From Streptomyces kronopolitis (GTDB lineage Bacteria; Actinomycetota; Actinomycetes; Streptomycetales; Streptomycetaceae), in assembly GCF_014646275.1 (NCBI RefSeq), contig NZ_BMND01000037.1, positions 1 to 60,525 on the forward strand: a stretch of 60,525 nt of DNA, written 5' to 3'. The translations under genes and the position numbers were made by a program. The notes under the pieces are model-generated. The model was not told the origin of the DNA and did no database searches. It was given only the letters and a program-made list of their open reading frames with translations. Below, piece by piece: positions 31,823 through 40,700 of the stretch (position 1 is the stretch's first letter; the number at the start of each line of letters is the position of its first letter).

Positions 31823-32608
31823 CTACCGCATCAGCTCCCCCGCGTTGACCAGCAGGGACTGGCCCGTGATGGCCCGCGCCCGGTCGGAGGCCAGGAACAC
31901 CGCGGTCTCGGCCACGTCCGCGTCCGTCGCCAGCCCGGGAAGCGCCATCCGCGCGGTGAGGCGGTCGAGCACCTCGGACTCCGGGACGCCCTCGGTGTGC
32001 GCCTGGAAGCGCACGTACGCCTCCACCGGCGGGCCCCACATCCAGCCCGGCTGCACGGTGTTGACCCGGATCCGGTCCGGCCCCAGCTCCCGCGCCAGCG
32101 AGTACATCGCCGAGACCAGCGCGCCCTTGGACGCCGCGTATGCCGCCTGCTGCACCTGCGAGGGTGCGGCGAGGGACGACTGGGTGCCGATCATCACCAC
32201 CGAGCCGCCGCCGCGCGCCGTGAGCGAGGGCAGGCAGGCGCGGGTCATCCGCAGCGTGCCGAAGAGGTTGATGTCCACGACGCGGCCCCAGGACTCGAAG
32301 TCGGCGTCCCGCAGGCCCCCGAAGAGCGAGTCCAGCGCGGCCACATGGATCACCGCGTCGATCCCGCCGAACCGCTCCACGGCCAGTGCGGCCAGCGCCG
32401 CGCACTGCGACTCGTCGGCGATATCGGTCGACCGCCAGGCCGTCCGCGCGCCCGAAGGATCCAGCTGCGCCGCCGACTCGGCGAGCTGCGCCGCCGTGCG
32501 GGCGCCCAGCACCACCGAGGCGCCGTCCCGCAGGCAGGCCGCCACGACCTGCCGGCCGAGCCCGGTGCCCACGCCCGAGACGATGACGGTCTTGTTCCGC
32601 AGCAGCAT
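31823..32608 (-). CDS. Short-chain dehydrogenase/reductase of the proposed regulon
   Basis: 261 residues. Cofactor motif SGVGTGLGRQVVAACLRDGASVVLGART (near 10-37, ending in Arg as in NADP- or NAD-type SDRs), substrate block SVVMIGTQSSLAAPSQVQQAAYAASKGALV (Ser, YxxxK), and RVNTVQPGWMWGPPV. Likely oxidises a hydroxyl on the catabolic intermediate or on an acyl-CoA. It is a stand-alone unit whose upstream region contains operator F, 41 bp before the start. That links it functionally to the LLM, ligase and thiolase units more than 8 kb away, despite its housekeeping-type neighbours. Confidence 0.88.
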   Translation of the reverse strand: MLLRNKTVIVSGVGTGLGRQVVAACLRDGASVVLGARTAAQLAESAAQLDPSGARTAWRSTDIADESQCAALAALAVERFGGIDAVIHVAALDSLFGGLRDADFESWGRVVDINLFGTLRMTRACLPSLTARGGGSVVMIGTQSSLAAPSQVQQAAYAASKGALVSAMYSLARELGPDRIRVNTVQPGWMWGPPVEAYVRFQAHTEGVPESEVLDRLTARMALPGLATDADVAETAVFLASDRARAITGQSLLVNAGELMR

Positions 32609-32648
32609 GCGCGCCTCCCGGCCGGGCCGTCCGGTACGTTCCGCGTTC

Positions 32649-32663
32649 CTGATGGCGCGTCAG
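32649..32663. promoter_or_regulatory. Palindromic operator F (CTGATG-GCG-CGTCAG)
   Basis: One of the nine shared sites, 41 bp before the SDR start. The right arm is perfect; the left differs at one base from the strict CTGACG form. Confidence 0.72.
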
Positions 32664-32777
32664 GATAGGTGCGGGACCCGCGGAAGGCCAGAGCCTCGCC
32701 GCGCACGGGGGCCCGCGGAGGCGGCTCGGACGCGGCCCGTGGCGCTCGTCGGTCCCGGCAGCCGCCGTCCGCCGGAC

Positions 32778-34001
32778 TCATCCGCCCCCGTGGGCGTGCT
32801 CCAGCGCCTTCCGCAGCCGGCCGAGACCCTCGCGGATCTCCTCCGGGGAGTGCGTCACGAACGACAGCCGAGCGGCGGTGGCGTCCGGCGGCCCGGCGAA
32901 GAACGGCGCCCCGGGGACGTAGGCGACATCGTGCCGCACCACCTGGGGCAGCAGCGCCGTGGCGTCGTACCCCTGCGGCAGCGTCGCCCACACGAACATC
33001 CCGCCCGCCGGACGGTTCCACCGCGAGCCCTCGGGCAGCGCCTCGGACAGTCCGTCGACCAGCGCGTCGCGCCGCGCGTGGTAGGCCGTGCGCACCCGTA
33101 TCAGATGCGCGTCCAGGTCGGCGACCGCCAGATACCGCGCCGCGGCGGCCTGGTCGACGGTCGAGGTGTGCAGATCGGCGGCCTGCTTGGCGATCACACA
33201 GGCGCGCCGCAGCGCGGCCGGTGCGCGCAGCGTCCCCAGCCGCAGCCCGGGCGCCATCACCTTGGAGAACGAGCCGAGCAGCGCCGTGCGGTCCTCGGCC
33301 CCGGGGAAGGAGGCGACCCACGGCACCGGTTCGCCCTCGAAGCGCAGCTCGCCGTACGGATCGTCCTCGGCTATCCACAGGCCGCGCCGGGCGGCGATCT
33401 CGGCCACCGCGGCCCGGCGGTCGGCGGACAGCGTACGACCGGTCGGATTCTGGAACGTCGGCACGAGGTAGAGCAGCTTGGGCCGCTCGCGCGCGGTGAT
33501 CTCGTCCAGCGCGACCGGGTCCAGCCCCTCGTCGTCGGTCGGCACCGGCACCACCCGGGCGCCGGCGAAGGAGAAGATCTGCAACGCGGCGAGGTAGCAG
33601 GGGTCCTCGACCAGCACCACGTCGCCGGGCTCCAGCAGGGCCGTGGCCAGCAGCGTCAGCCCCTGCTGGGAGCCGGTGGTCACGAGCAGGTCGTCGGCGC
33701 CGGTGGCCAGCCCCCGCGCGGTGGTACGCGCCGCGACGGCCGCGCGCAGCTCCGGATCGCCCTCCGTCGTGGAGTACTGCAGCGCGCGCGACGGGTCCTC
33801 GGCCAGAACCTGGGCGAAGGCGGCCGCGATGCCCTCCGCGTCGAACAGCTCGGGCGCGGGCAGCCCGCCGGCGAACGAGATGACCTCGGGCCGGGCGGTG
33901 AGCGCCAGGATCTCGCGCACCGGCGAACCACCGGTACGCGCCGCCCGGGAGGCGAGCCCGGGCACGGGGACACCCGCCCGGCCACCTGGTGCGTCCGGCA
34001 T
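32778..34001 (-). CDS. PLP-dependent aminotransferase (class I/II, 2-aminoadipate type)
   Basis: 407 residues, fold-type I. Visible: ISFAGGLPAPELFD, LQYSTTEGDPELRAAVA, LLVTTGSQQGLTLLATAL, PTFQNPTGRTLS, DDPYGELRFEG and the PLP Lys in GSFSKVMAPGLRLG. It belongs to the branch that includes LysN/2-aminoadipate and MocR-type aminotransferases, but it has no GntR domain, so it is an enzyme rather than a regulator. The ATG at 34001 with GAGGGGAG upstream is preferred over an ATG 51 bases earlier. No operator lies nearby, and its link to the flanking genes is unclear. Confidence 0.87.
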   Translation of the reverse strand: MPDAPGGRAGVPVPGLASRAARTGGSPVREILALTARPEVISFAGGLPAPELFDAEGIAAAFAQVLAEDPSRALQYSTTEGDPELRAAVAARTTARGLATGADDLLVTTGSQQGLTLLATALLEPGDVVLVEDPCYLAALQIFSFAGARVVPVPTDDEGLDPVALDEITARERPKLLYLVPTFQNPTGRTLSADRRAAVAEIAARRGLWIAEDDPYGELRFEGEPVPWVASFPGAEDRTALLGSFSKVMAPGLRLGTLRAPAALRRACVIAKQAADLHTSTVDQAAAARYLAVADLDAHLIRVRTAYHARRDALVDGLSEALPEGSRWNRPAGGMFVWATLPQGYDATALLPQVVRHDVAYVPGAPFFAGPPDATAARLSFVTHSPEEIREGLGRLRKALEHAHGGG

Positions 34002-34188
34002 GACGACTCCCCTCGCTACTGGTCCGCGCGACGCCTGAGCGGCAGACGACACGAGCTTAGGCGGGGCGGTCGGGGGTGCACAGGTTTTCCACAGGGCGAA
34101 CCCGGCCCCGGCCGGAGGCGCCGAATGGCACGGTGCCGGGGTGGGCCGCGCGGGACGCCCCGCGGCAGCCGCACCCCTGGCGCCAGAT

Positions 34189-34203
34189 CTGACGGAGCGT
34201 CAA
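34189..34203. promoter_or_regulatory. Palindromic operator G (CTGACG-GAG-CGTCAA)
   Basis: One mismatch, in the last base, to the shared consensus; the TGACG/CGTCA core is perfect. It lies 41 bp before the ATG of the unrecognised gene at 34245. Confidence 0.72.
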
Positions 34204-34244
34204 ACTTGCTTCCCCGTAACTGCCGTCGCCCCGGGAGGACCGTC

Positions 34245-35084
34245 ATGAGCGAGGCCAGTGATCTGGAGACCTATGCCCGGCTGGCCGGTGCGGGCCCCTA
34301 CGGTGTGCGCCCGGGGCATGCGCTCATCACGATGGTGGAGCCGCACCCCGGACAGGAGCGCGCCTACAACCGCTGGTACGAGGACGACCACTTCATCGCC
34401 GGGGCCATGGCCATGCCGTGGATGTACGCGGGCCGCCGATGGGTGGCGACGCGCGACCTCCAGCTCCTGCGGTATCCGGTGGAGTCCGCGGTCGCCGATC
34501 CCGTGACAAGCGGGTGTTATATCTCGACATACTGGGTCACGGAGGGGCGCTATTCCGAACACCTGAAGTGGAGTGTGGGAATCAATCAGCGCCTCCACCG
34601 CGACGGCCGCGTCCATCACGACCGGACCCATGTCTTTACGGCGTTCCACGGACACCTGGCCACGGTGTACCGCGACGGAAGCGACGGCCCCCGGGACATT
34701 CACGCGCTGAATTACCCCTACGGCGGTTTGGTCGTGGAGGTTATCGACGCCGCCGGCCCGGATCAGCGCGGGCGTCTTCTGGAGTGGCTGTGCGCGCGGC
34801 ACCTTCCGGCACGGCTGTCAGGATCCCCCGCGGCCATGGTGCTGATCTTTCGCCCCCACCCATTGCCGGACGACCGAATGTCATACGTCGATCAGGTCGC
34901 CGGCGTGGATACCCGGCTGACGCTTCTCTGGTTCCTGGACCGGGATCCACGCGAGTGCTGGGACGAGCACTTCACGGGGCTCGATTCCCTGGTCGCGGAA
35001 GGTGGTGCGGGGTCCGTCGAATTCGTCGCGCCGTTCATTCCCACCGTGCCGGGAACCGATCGCTATGTGGAGGAACTCCGCTGA
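34245..35084 (+). CDS. Unrecognised protein, possible dimeric alpha/beta-barrel (EthD-like), in the proposed regulon
   Basis: 279 residues, soluble. The segment GHALITMVEPHPGQERAYNRWYEDDHFIAGAMAMPWMYAGRRW resembles the start of EthD/stress-responsive dimeric alpha-beta-barrel domains (strand, then a helix with a W-Y-E-D-D-H motif). A second similar unit may begin near RDIHALNYPYGGLVVEVIDAAG. Such domains bind hydrophobic intermediates or act in ring modification; this is a suggestion only. GGGAGGA lies before the ATG at 34245. Codon usage is less GC-biased than its neighbours in places. Operator G ties it to the catabolic regulon although it sits alone, 8 kb right of fbiC. Confidence 0.7.
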   Translation: MSEASDLETYARLAGAGPYGVRPGHALITMVEPHPGQERAYNRWYEDDHFIAGAMAMPWMYAGRRWVATRDLQLLRYPVESAVADPVTSGCYISTYWVTEGRYSEHLKWSVGINQRLHRDGRVHHDRTHVFTAFHGHLATVYRDGSDGPRDIHALNYPYGGLVVEVIDAAGPDQRGRLLEWLCARHLPARLSGSPAAMVLIFRPHPLPDDRMSYVDQVAGVDTRLTLLWFLDRDPRECWDEHFTGLDSLVAEGGAGSVEFVAPFIPTVPGTDRYVEELR

Positions 35085-35210
35085 CGCGGGGCCGCCCCGT
35101 CCCGGGGGGAGGTGGCGGGTGGGGCTGCGCGACGGGCGAGGCTGAGCCCCCTCGGCCAGGACGGCGGACCAGTCGAGAGGGCTCGTATCGTGACGCGGGT
35201 GAGAAGCGTG

Positions 35211-35420
35211 TCAGGCGCTGCCAAGACGTCCGTGGTCGATATCCGAGAGCAGGGCCGTCCATGCCTGCGCGGAGAAGGAGAGAACCGGTCCGCGGGGGGC
35301 CTTGCTGTCGCGCACGCCGACCACGGAGTCGTCCACGCGGGCCACCTCGACGCAATTTCCGTCCTTGCCGGAGTATGTCGACTTCCGCCACATCAGATCG
35401 GTGTTGAGATTCCTCGTCAT
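35211..35420 (-). CDS. DUF397 domain protein
   Basis: 69 residues. The core MWRKSTYSGKDGNCVEVARVDDSVVGVRDSKAPRGPVLSFSAQAWTAL is the diagnostic DUF397 pattern. The ATG at 35420 has GGGAG 6 bases upstream; an in-frame ATG two codons earlier overlaps that site. DUF397 genes are characteristically found downstream of XRE/DUF5753 regulators in Streptomyces, as here (168-bp gap, same strand), and the pairs affect development and antibiotic production in some species. Confidence 0.9.
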   Translation of the reverse strand: MTRNLNTDLMWRKSTYSGKDGNCVEVARVDDSVVGVRDSKAPRGPVLSFSAQAWTALLSDIDHGRLGSA

Positions 35421-35588
35421 TTGCACTCCCGTGCGTTCAGGTGGGCGAGAAGTGGTGACTTCTCGGGGTGCTGATGACGCTACGCTCCAACATCGCTAAC
35501 GGGAGGAGCCGCTCACTCGACTGGATGACATATGCCGGAGGGCTCTTCCTTCGCAGTGCGGTGGTGGTGTACTTTCCGGCCCGCCGGA

Positions 35589-36452
35589 TCAGGCCGCGTA
35601 CTCCTTGGCCACATCTGAGATGAATTTGCGTGTCTCGTCCGCATTCAGTGCTTGGGCCCGGAGATGTTCGTACATGATCCCGTACTTGTGCACGTCCCCG
35701 TGCTTCTCCAGGTAGAGGTCGCTGGTGACGCCTTCCAGATAGACCGTGGTCGAGTCCGAGGGGTCGTCGAACTCCAGGATGGAGAACGTCCCGGTCATCC
35801 CGGGGTGGGAGCCCACGGTGTACGGCACCACCTGGAGCGTGACGTGGGGCAGCAGGCTCAACTCGACGAGCCGCTCCAGCTGTTCGCGCATCGTCCGGCG
35901 GTCCCCGACGACCCGGCGGGTGGCCGACTCGTCGATCACGGCCCAGAAGCGGAGCGGGGCCTCGGGAGCGTGCAGCCGCTGCTGCCGCTTGAGGCGCACG
36001 CCGACGCGGCTCTCGACGTCTTCCGGGGTGGCCTCGGGCCACATCCCGCGGATCACCGCCTCCGCGTACTCCGGGGTCTGGAGCAGGCCGGGCACCAGGA
36101 GTGACTCGTAGTTCCGCACGGAGAGCGCGTCGGCTTCCAGCCCGATGTAGACGCTGTAGCTCGGCGAGAGGCTCCCGAAGGCGTGCCACCAGCCCTGCTG
36201 GCGGGACTCCTTCGCCATTTGCATCAGAGATTCGACCATGTGCTGGTCGGCCACCTCGTAGACCCCGCAGAGATCGCGCACATCCCGCTGGCTGATGCTG
36301 CGGCGGCCGTTCTCCAGCCGGCTGATCTTCGACTGGGAGACCAGCAGCCGGTCCGCCACTTCTTCTGCCGTCATGCCTTTGGCCTCGCGAAGCCTGCGCA
36401 GCTCCTGGCCCAATCGGCGTCGCCTGACGGTGGGGTTGACATTGGACGCCAC
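35589..36452 (-). CDS. XRE-family regulator with DUF5753 C-terminal domain
   Basis: 287 residues. N-terminal helix-turn-helix: LGQELRRLREAKGMTAEEVADRLLVSQSKISRLENGRRSIS (about 13-53), preceded by an Arg-rich arm. The C-terminal DUF5753 domain starts at GLEADALSVRNYESLLVPGLLQTPEYAEAVI and includes MTGTFSILEFDDPSDSTTVYLEG. GTG start with GGAGG 10 bases upstream. Upstream of the DUF397 gene, it forms the standard streptomycete regulator pair; many paralogues exist per genome, so the specific target cannot be inferred. Confidence 0.9.
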   Translation of the reverse strand: MASNVNPTVRRRRLGQELRRLREAKGMTAEEVADRLLVSQSKISRLENGRRSISQRDVRDLCGVYEVADQHMVESLMQMAKESRQQGWWHAFGSLSPSYSVYIGLEADALSVRNYESLLVPGLLQTPEYAEAVIRGMWPEATPEDVESRVGVRLKRQQRLHAPEAPLRFWAVIDESATRRVVGDRRTMREQLERLVELSLLPHVTLQVVPYTVGSHPGMTGTFSILEFDDPSDSTTVYLEGVTSDLYLEKHGDVHKYGIMYEHLRAQALNADETRKFISDVAKEYAA

Positions 36453-36766
36453 GCTAAGTGCACCTCCGGCTCCGTACTGCTGTTTTCTGTTCAGCAGACT
36501 GCCACCAACGGTCCGCATCGCGCTGGCAAATGGCTGGACAAGGTGGTCAGGCTGGAAATTTGGGGCCGGAACCGGTAAAGCGCGGCGGGACGGACGCAGA
36601 GGCGCGGGGTGGCGGGCCGACCGCTTTGGAGATCGGTCGGCCCGCCACCCCGCGCCGTGTGCTGCGGCTCCCGAACGGGATGTGGGGACGGTGGTGCGCG
36701 CGGTACCTGTGCGCGGGCACCGCCTGTATGGGTGCTGTCGATGGCGCGGAACGGCGTCCGCCGAGG
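36453..36766. other. Intergenic region between XRE and GPP34 genes
   Basis: About 310 bp, somewhat AT-richer near 36470-36590 (XRE promoter region). It holds a 23-bp perfect hairpin at 36601-36656. No gene seen. Confidence 0.5.
36601..36656 (-). terminator. Long perfect hairpin downstream of the GPP34 gene
   Basis: Two exact 23-base arms (36601-36623 and 36634-36656) around CTTTGGAGAT. It begins 110 bp after the GPP34 stop codon. There is no U-tract on either strand; it is probably a GC-type terminator or mRNA 3' stabiliser. Confidence 0.65.
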
Positions 36767-37528
36767 TCAGCGGGCGCCCACCCGGGCCATCCTGCCGTGG
36801 CCGTGCCGCGACTGGCCCGGCGCGCCGGCCGGTTCCGCGGCGGCCCGGGCCGCCGGTTGCCGTACCGGTGCCACGGCGGCGGCCTGCGGCCTCCGGGGCT
36901 GGGCCCCGACGCCGTTCTGCACATCCATGACGGCGTGTGCGACCAGCCCGCCCATCGGGTCGTGGCGGATCAGGTCCCGGAGACGGGAGCGCGATGACCG
37001 CCCTTCGTTCCCGGGGTACAGATGCTTGCCGAGCCCGACCGCATGGGCCAGCGCGGCCAGCGCCGCGGTCCGCGGGTCCGGGGGTACGCCGGTGCGGATC
37101 GCGTTGTCCAGCCGGGTCCTGATCTCCCGGCTGATGGCCGTCTCCGTCGCCTGGTAGCGCGTCGTCGGCAATACCCCGCACATCTGGCCCGCCACGGCAT
37201 GCACCATGCCGCACCGTTCGAGATGCGTGAGGTAGGTCTGGCGCAGCCCGAGTCGGGGCCCGCCGATCCAGTGGACCGCACGCACCGGACTGCCGCGTCG
37301 GCGCAGCAATTCGAGCGCGGAGTCCAGTGTTGGATCTCCTGTCGGCCGTGCCATCACCACGGCGATACGATCCCCGTCTGGGGCTATCCGTCCTGCCAGA
37401 GCCAGCTCTACTAGCTGGGCCCCGGCCAGGCCGAGGTCGAGCGACTGCGGCTGCGCTGTGGTGCCCGTGGCCGGGTCCAAAGCCAGCAGCAGAAGCTCCT
37501 CCGGAATTGTTCTGCGGCTCCTGCCCAT
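36767..37528 (-). CDS. GPP34 family phosphoprotein-like protein
   Basis: 253 residues. RRTIPEELLLLALDPATG, then LAGAQLVELALAGRIAPDGDRIAVV, LDSALELLRRRGSPVRAVHWIGG, TYLTHLERCGMV and the long helical AISREIRTRLDNAIRTG match the GPP34/GOLPH3 fold. In eukaryotes this binds phosphatidylinositol-4-phosphate; in actinomycetes its role is not established. The C-terminal 55 residues are Ala/Pro/Arg-rich and disordered. GGGGAGG precedes the ATG. It is divergent from the carboxypeptidase gene. Confidence 0.87.
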   Translation of the reverse strand: MGRSRRTIPEELLLLALDPATGTTAQPQSLDLGLAGAQLVELALAGRIAPDGDRIAVVMARPTGDPTLDSALELLRRRGSPVRAVHWIGGPRLGLRQTYLTHLERCGMVHAVAGQMCGVLPTTRYQATETAISREIRTRLDNAIRTGVPPDPRTAALAALAHAVGLGKHLYPGNEGRSSRSRLRDLIRHDPMGGLVAHAVMDVQNGVGAQPRRPQAAAVAPVRQPAARAAAEPAGAPGQSRHGHGRMARVGAR

Positions 37529-37770
37529 CCATGCCTCCCCGCGTGGATGAATGACAGGGTGACCCCTCTCACATTCATCTGTCGAGGGTGCGTGGGGGGT
37601 TCGGTAGGGAACCGGTAGGTATGTCGTTCTCGTCTTGCACGTCGGCGACATCTTTCTGCGGGGTGTGACGCGTCCTGTTACGCGTGGCGGCGAGATGGTG
37701 CACCGCATACACAGGGACACTTGGAAACACTGGGCCAAGGCAGGCAGTGCGACAAATGAAGGAGACATCG

Positions 37771-40700
37771 GTGGCGGGCGAGTCCCCCGACAAGTCGGAC
37801 AAGAAGCAGTCGTCGGGGGAGACGGCGCGGAGCGAACGTGATCCGCGCCTGTCCGCCTTCCGCCGTGAGCCGGACGAGCCGGCGAAGAAGCAGGAACCGG
37901 GGGCGGGGGAGGACGCGCGCCCGGAGGAGGGCGCCTCGAAGAAGGACGGTCCGAAGAAGGACGGTTCCAACGGGCCGAAGGGCGGTGCGCAGGGCGTGAA
38001 CGGCGCGAAGTCCTCGGCCGGGGCGACATCGAAGCCGAAGTCCGAGGAGTCGGCATCCGGGAAGTCGAAGTCGGAGAAGCCGGCGTCCGGGAAGTCGGCG
38101 TCCGCGGAGACGCCGGAGGCCGCGGGCGGGGCGAAGGCCGTGGAGCCCTCCGAGGGGGAGGCTGCGGGCTCGTCCGAGGCATCCGGGGGAAGTGGCGCCT
38201 CCGAGGCCGCTGAGGCGTCTCAGGGGGCCGCTGAGGGCGATGGGGGCGGTGAGGGTGGCGACGACCGCCTCCGCGCCGCTGTGGCCGCCTGGGTCGCGGG
38301 GACGGACGACGAGGCCGAGGGCGACGCCGAAGGTGACGGCGACGCGGCCGCGGTGGAGGAGTCGAAGCCGGCGGCCGCCGGTGCCGACGCAAAGCCGAAG
38401 TCCGACGCGAAGCCGAAGCCGGAGGCCGACCCGGACGCGAAGGCCGAGGTGGAGGCGGACGCGAAGTCCGAGGCCAAGAAGGAGTCCGAGGCCGAGCCGG
38501 AGTCGGAGGAGGCCACCTCGTCCGAGGCCGGGGCCGGTGCCGCGTCGGTGCCGCGGCAGGCCGGGGCCGTCGATCAGCCGACCGCCGTGTTCAAGACCAC
38601 CGGGGCGCGGAAGGGCAAGCCCGCCGGTGCGGAGAACAAAGACGGCAAGGACGGCAAGGACGGCGCGGCGGACGAGGGCGCGGGTGACGGCGGTGACGCC
38701 GACGAGGCGCCGGTCGATGACGCGACCCGGGTGTTTGCCATTGCGAAGCTGAAGCTGAAGGGGAAGGGTGCGGCGGCCGAGTCCGTCGACCAGGCGACCA
38801 CCGCGTTCAAGATCAACCCGCAGGCCAAGGCCAAGGCCAAGGACGAGGACGCGGCCAAGGGCAAGCCCGGGAGCACCGGCAAGGCCGATGCCAAGGAGGA
38901 CCCCAAGGCCAAGGACGAGCCCAAGGCCAAGGAGGACCCCAAGAGCACGGCCAAGGCCGAGGCCAAGGACACCTCCGACGGTGACGGCGGGGCCGGTGCC
39001 AAGAAGGACGGCGACGCCAAGGGCGACGCCAAGAAGGACGGCGACGCGGAGAAGGGCGCCGGCGGCAAGGCGAAGGGCGCGCCCGAGCGGGACTCGGAGC
39101 GGACCAGCCAGTTCGTGGCGCTGAAGTCGGCGGACGACGGTACGGCGGGCAGGTCGCTGGGCAAGACGGCGCCCAGGACGCCGGCCCGTACGCCCGACAA
39201 GGCCTCGGACAAGGCGTCTGACAAGACGGACGACAAGGCCGAGGGCAAGGCCGCGGAGAAGCCCGCGGACAAGGCGTCGGAGAAGCCCGCCGACAAGCCC
39301 TCGGGCAAGGGCGCGGGCGCGGGCACGTCCTCGGACGCGGCGGCCGCGAAGTCCGCCGGTGCGGCGGATGGCAAGGCCGCCGAGAAGCCCGCGCAGAAGT
39401 CGCCGGAGAAGCCGGCGGCCAAGGCGCCCGGTGCGCCGCCCGCCGCCAAGCCGGCCGCGGCACCGTCCGCCGAGGCCACGGGTGCGTCGGCGGCAGCCGG
39501 GCTGACCGACTCGGAGCGGACCAAGCAGGAGCCGCTGCCGCCGCTCGACCTCCTGGCGCAGCTCACCAACACCCCGCCGCCGGCCGAGACGCCGCTGCGC
39601 ACGGTCGTCCGCCGCTTCAAGATCTGGACCCCGCTGGCGGTGCTGCTGGCGATCGTGTTCGTGGTCGCCCAGGCGGTGCGTCCGCTGCCCAACCCGACGC
39701 TCACCGTCGGCGACGCCAAGTCCTCGTTCACCTTCGAGGGCGGCAAGCTCACCATCCCGTGGCCCGACCAGGGGCAGGCCGCGATCAAGGTGGTGGGCTC
39801 CGGGGACCTGGGCACGTTCGGCCCGCAGAAGCCGGTGCCGACGGCGAGCGTGGCCAAGATCATGACGGCCTACGTCATCCTCCGGGACCACCCGCTCAAG
39901 AAGGACGAGAAGGGCCCGCAGATCAAGGTCGACGCCAAGGCGGTGGCCGAGGGCGGCTCCACGAGCGAGTCCCGGATCGAGGGGCTCAAGGCGGGGCAGA
40001 AGTTCAGCCAGCAGGACATGCTGAAGATGCTGATGATCCCGTCCGGCAACAACATTGCCCGGCTGCTGGCCCGTTGGGACACCAACTCCGACAACGAGAC
40101 GGCGTTCGTCAAGAAGATGAACGCCGCCGCCAAGGAGCTGGGCATGAAGAACACCACCTACACCGACCCCAGCGGCCTGGACCCCAAGACCGTCAGCACC
40201 GCCGTCGACCAGCTCAAGCTGGCCGAGGCCGTGATGAAGTTCGACGCCTTCCGGCCGATCGTCGCCATGACCAACGCCGACATCCCGGGCCTGCCGGAGC
40301 GGATCAACAGCAACATCGACAACCTGCTGCTGGCCGGACTGAGCATCAAGGGCATCAAGACCGGCTCCAGCACGGCGGCCGGCGGCACGCTGTCCTGGGC
40401 GGCCTACAAGACCGTCGACGGCAAGGACCGGCTGATACTGGGCACGATGATGGACCAGCACTTCAAGGGGCTGGACCCCAACGGCTCCAACAGCCTCACG
40501 CTGGTCAAGAACAACAGCCAGAAGGTCATCGAGGCCGTGCGCGACGCGCTGAACTCGGCCACGGCGGTGAAGAAGGGCCAGGTCGTCGGGTATGTCGACG
40601 ACGGTCTGAACGGGCGCACGCCGGTCGTCGCCACCAAGGACCTGAAGGCGGTCGGAGTCCCGGGCCAGAAGCTGGAGTTGAGCGTCGGTGACGGGGGCAA

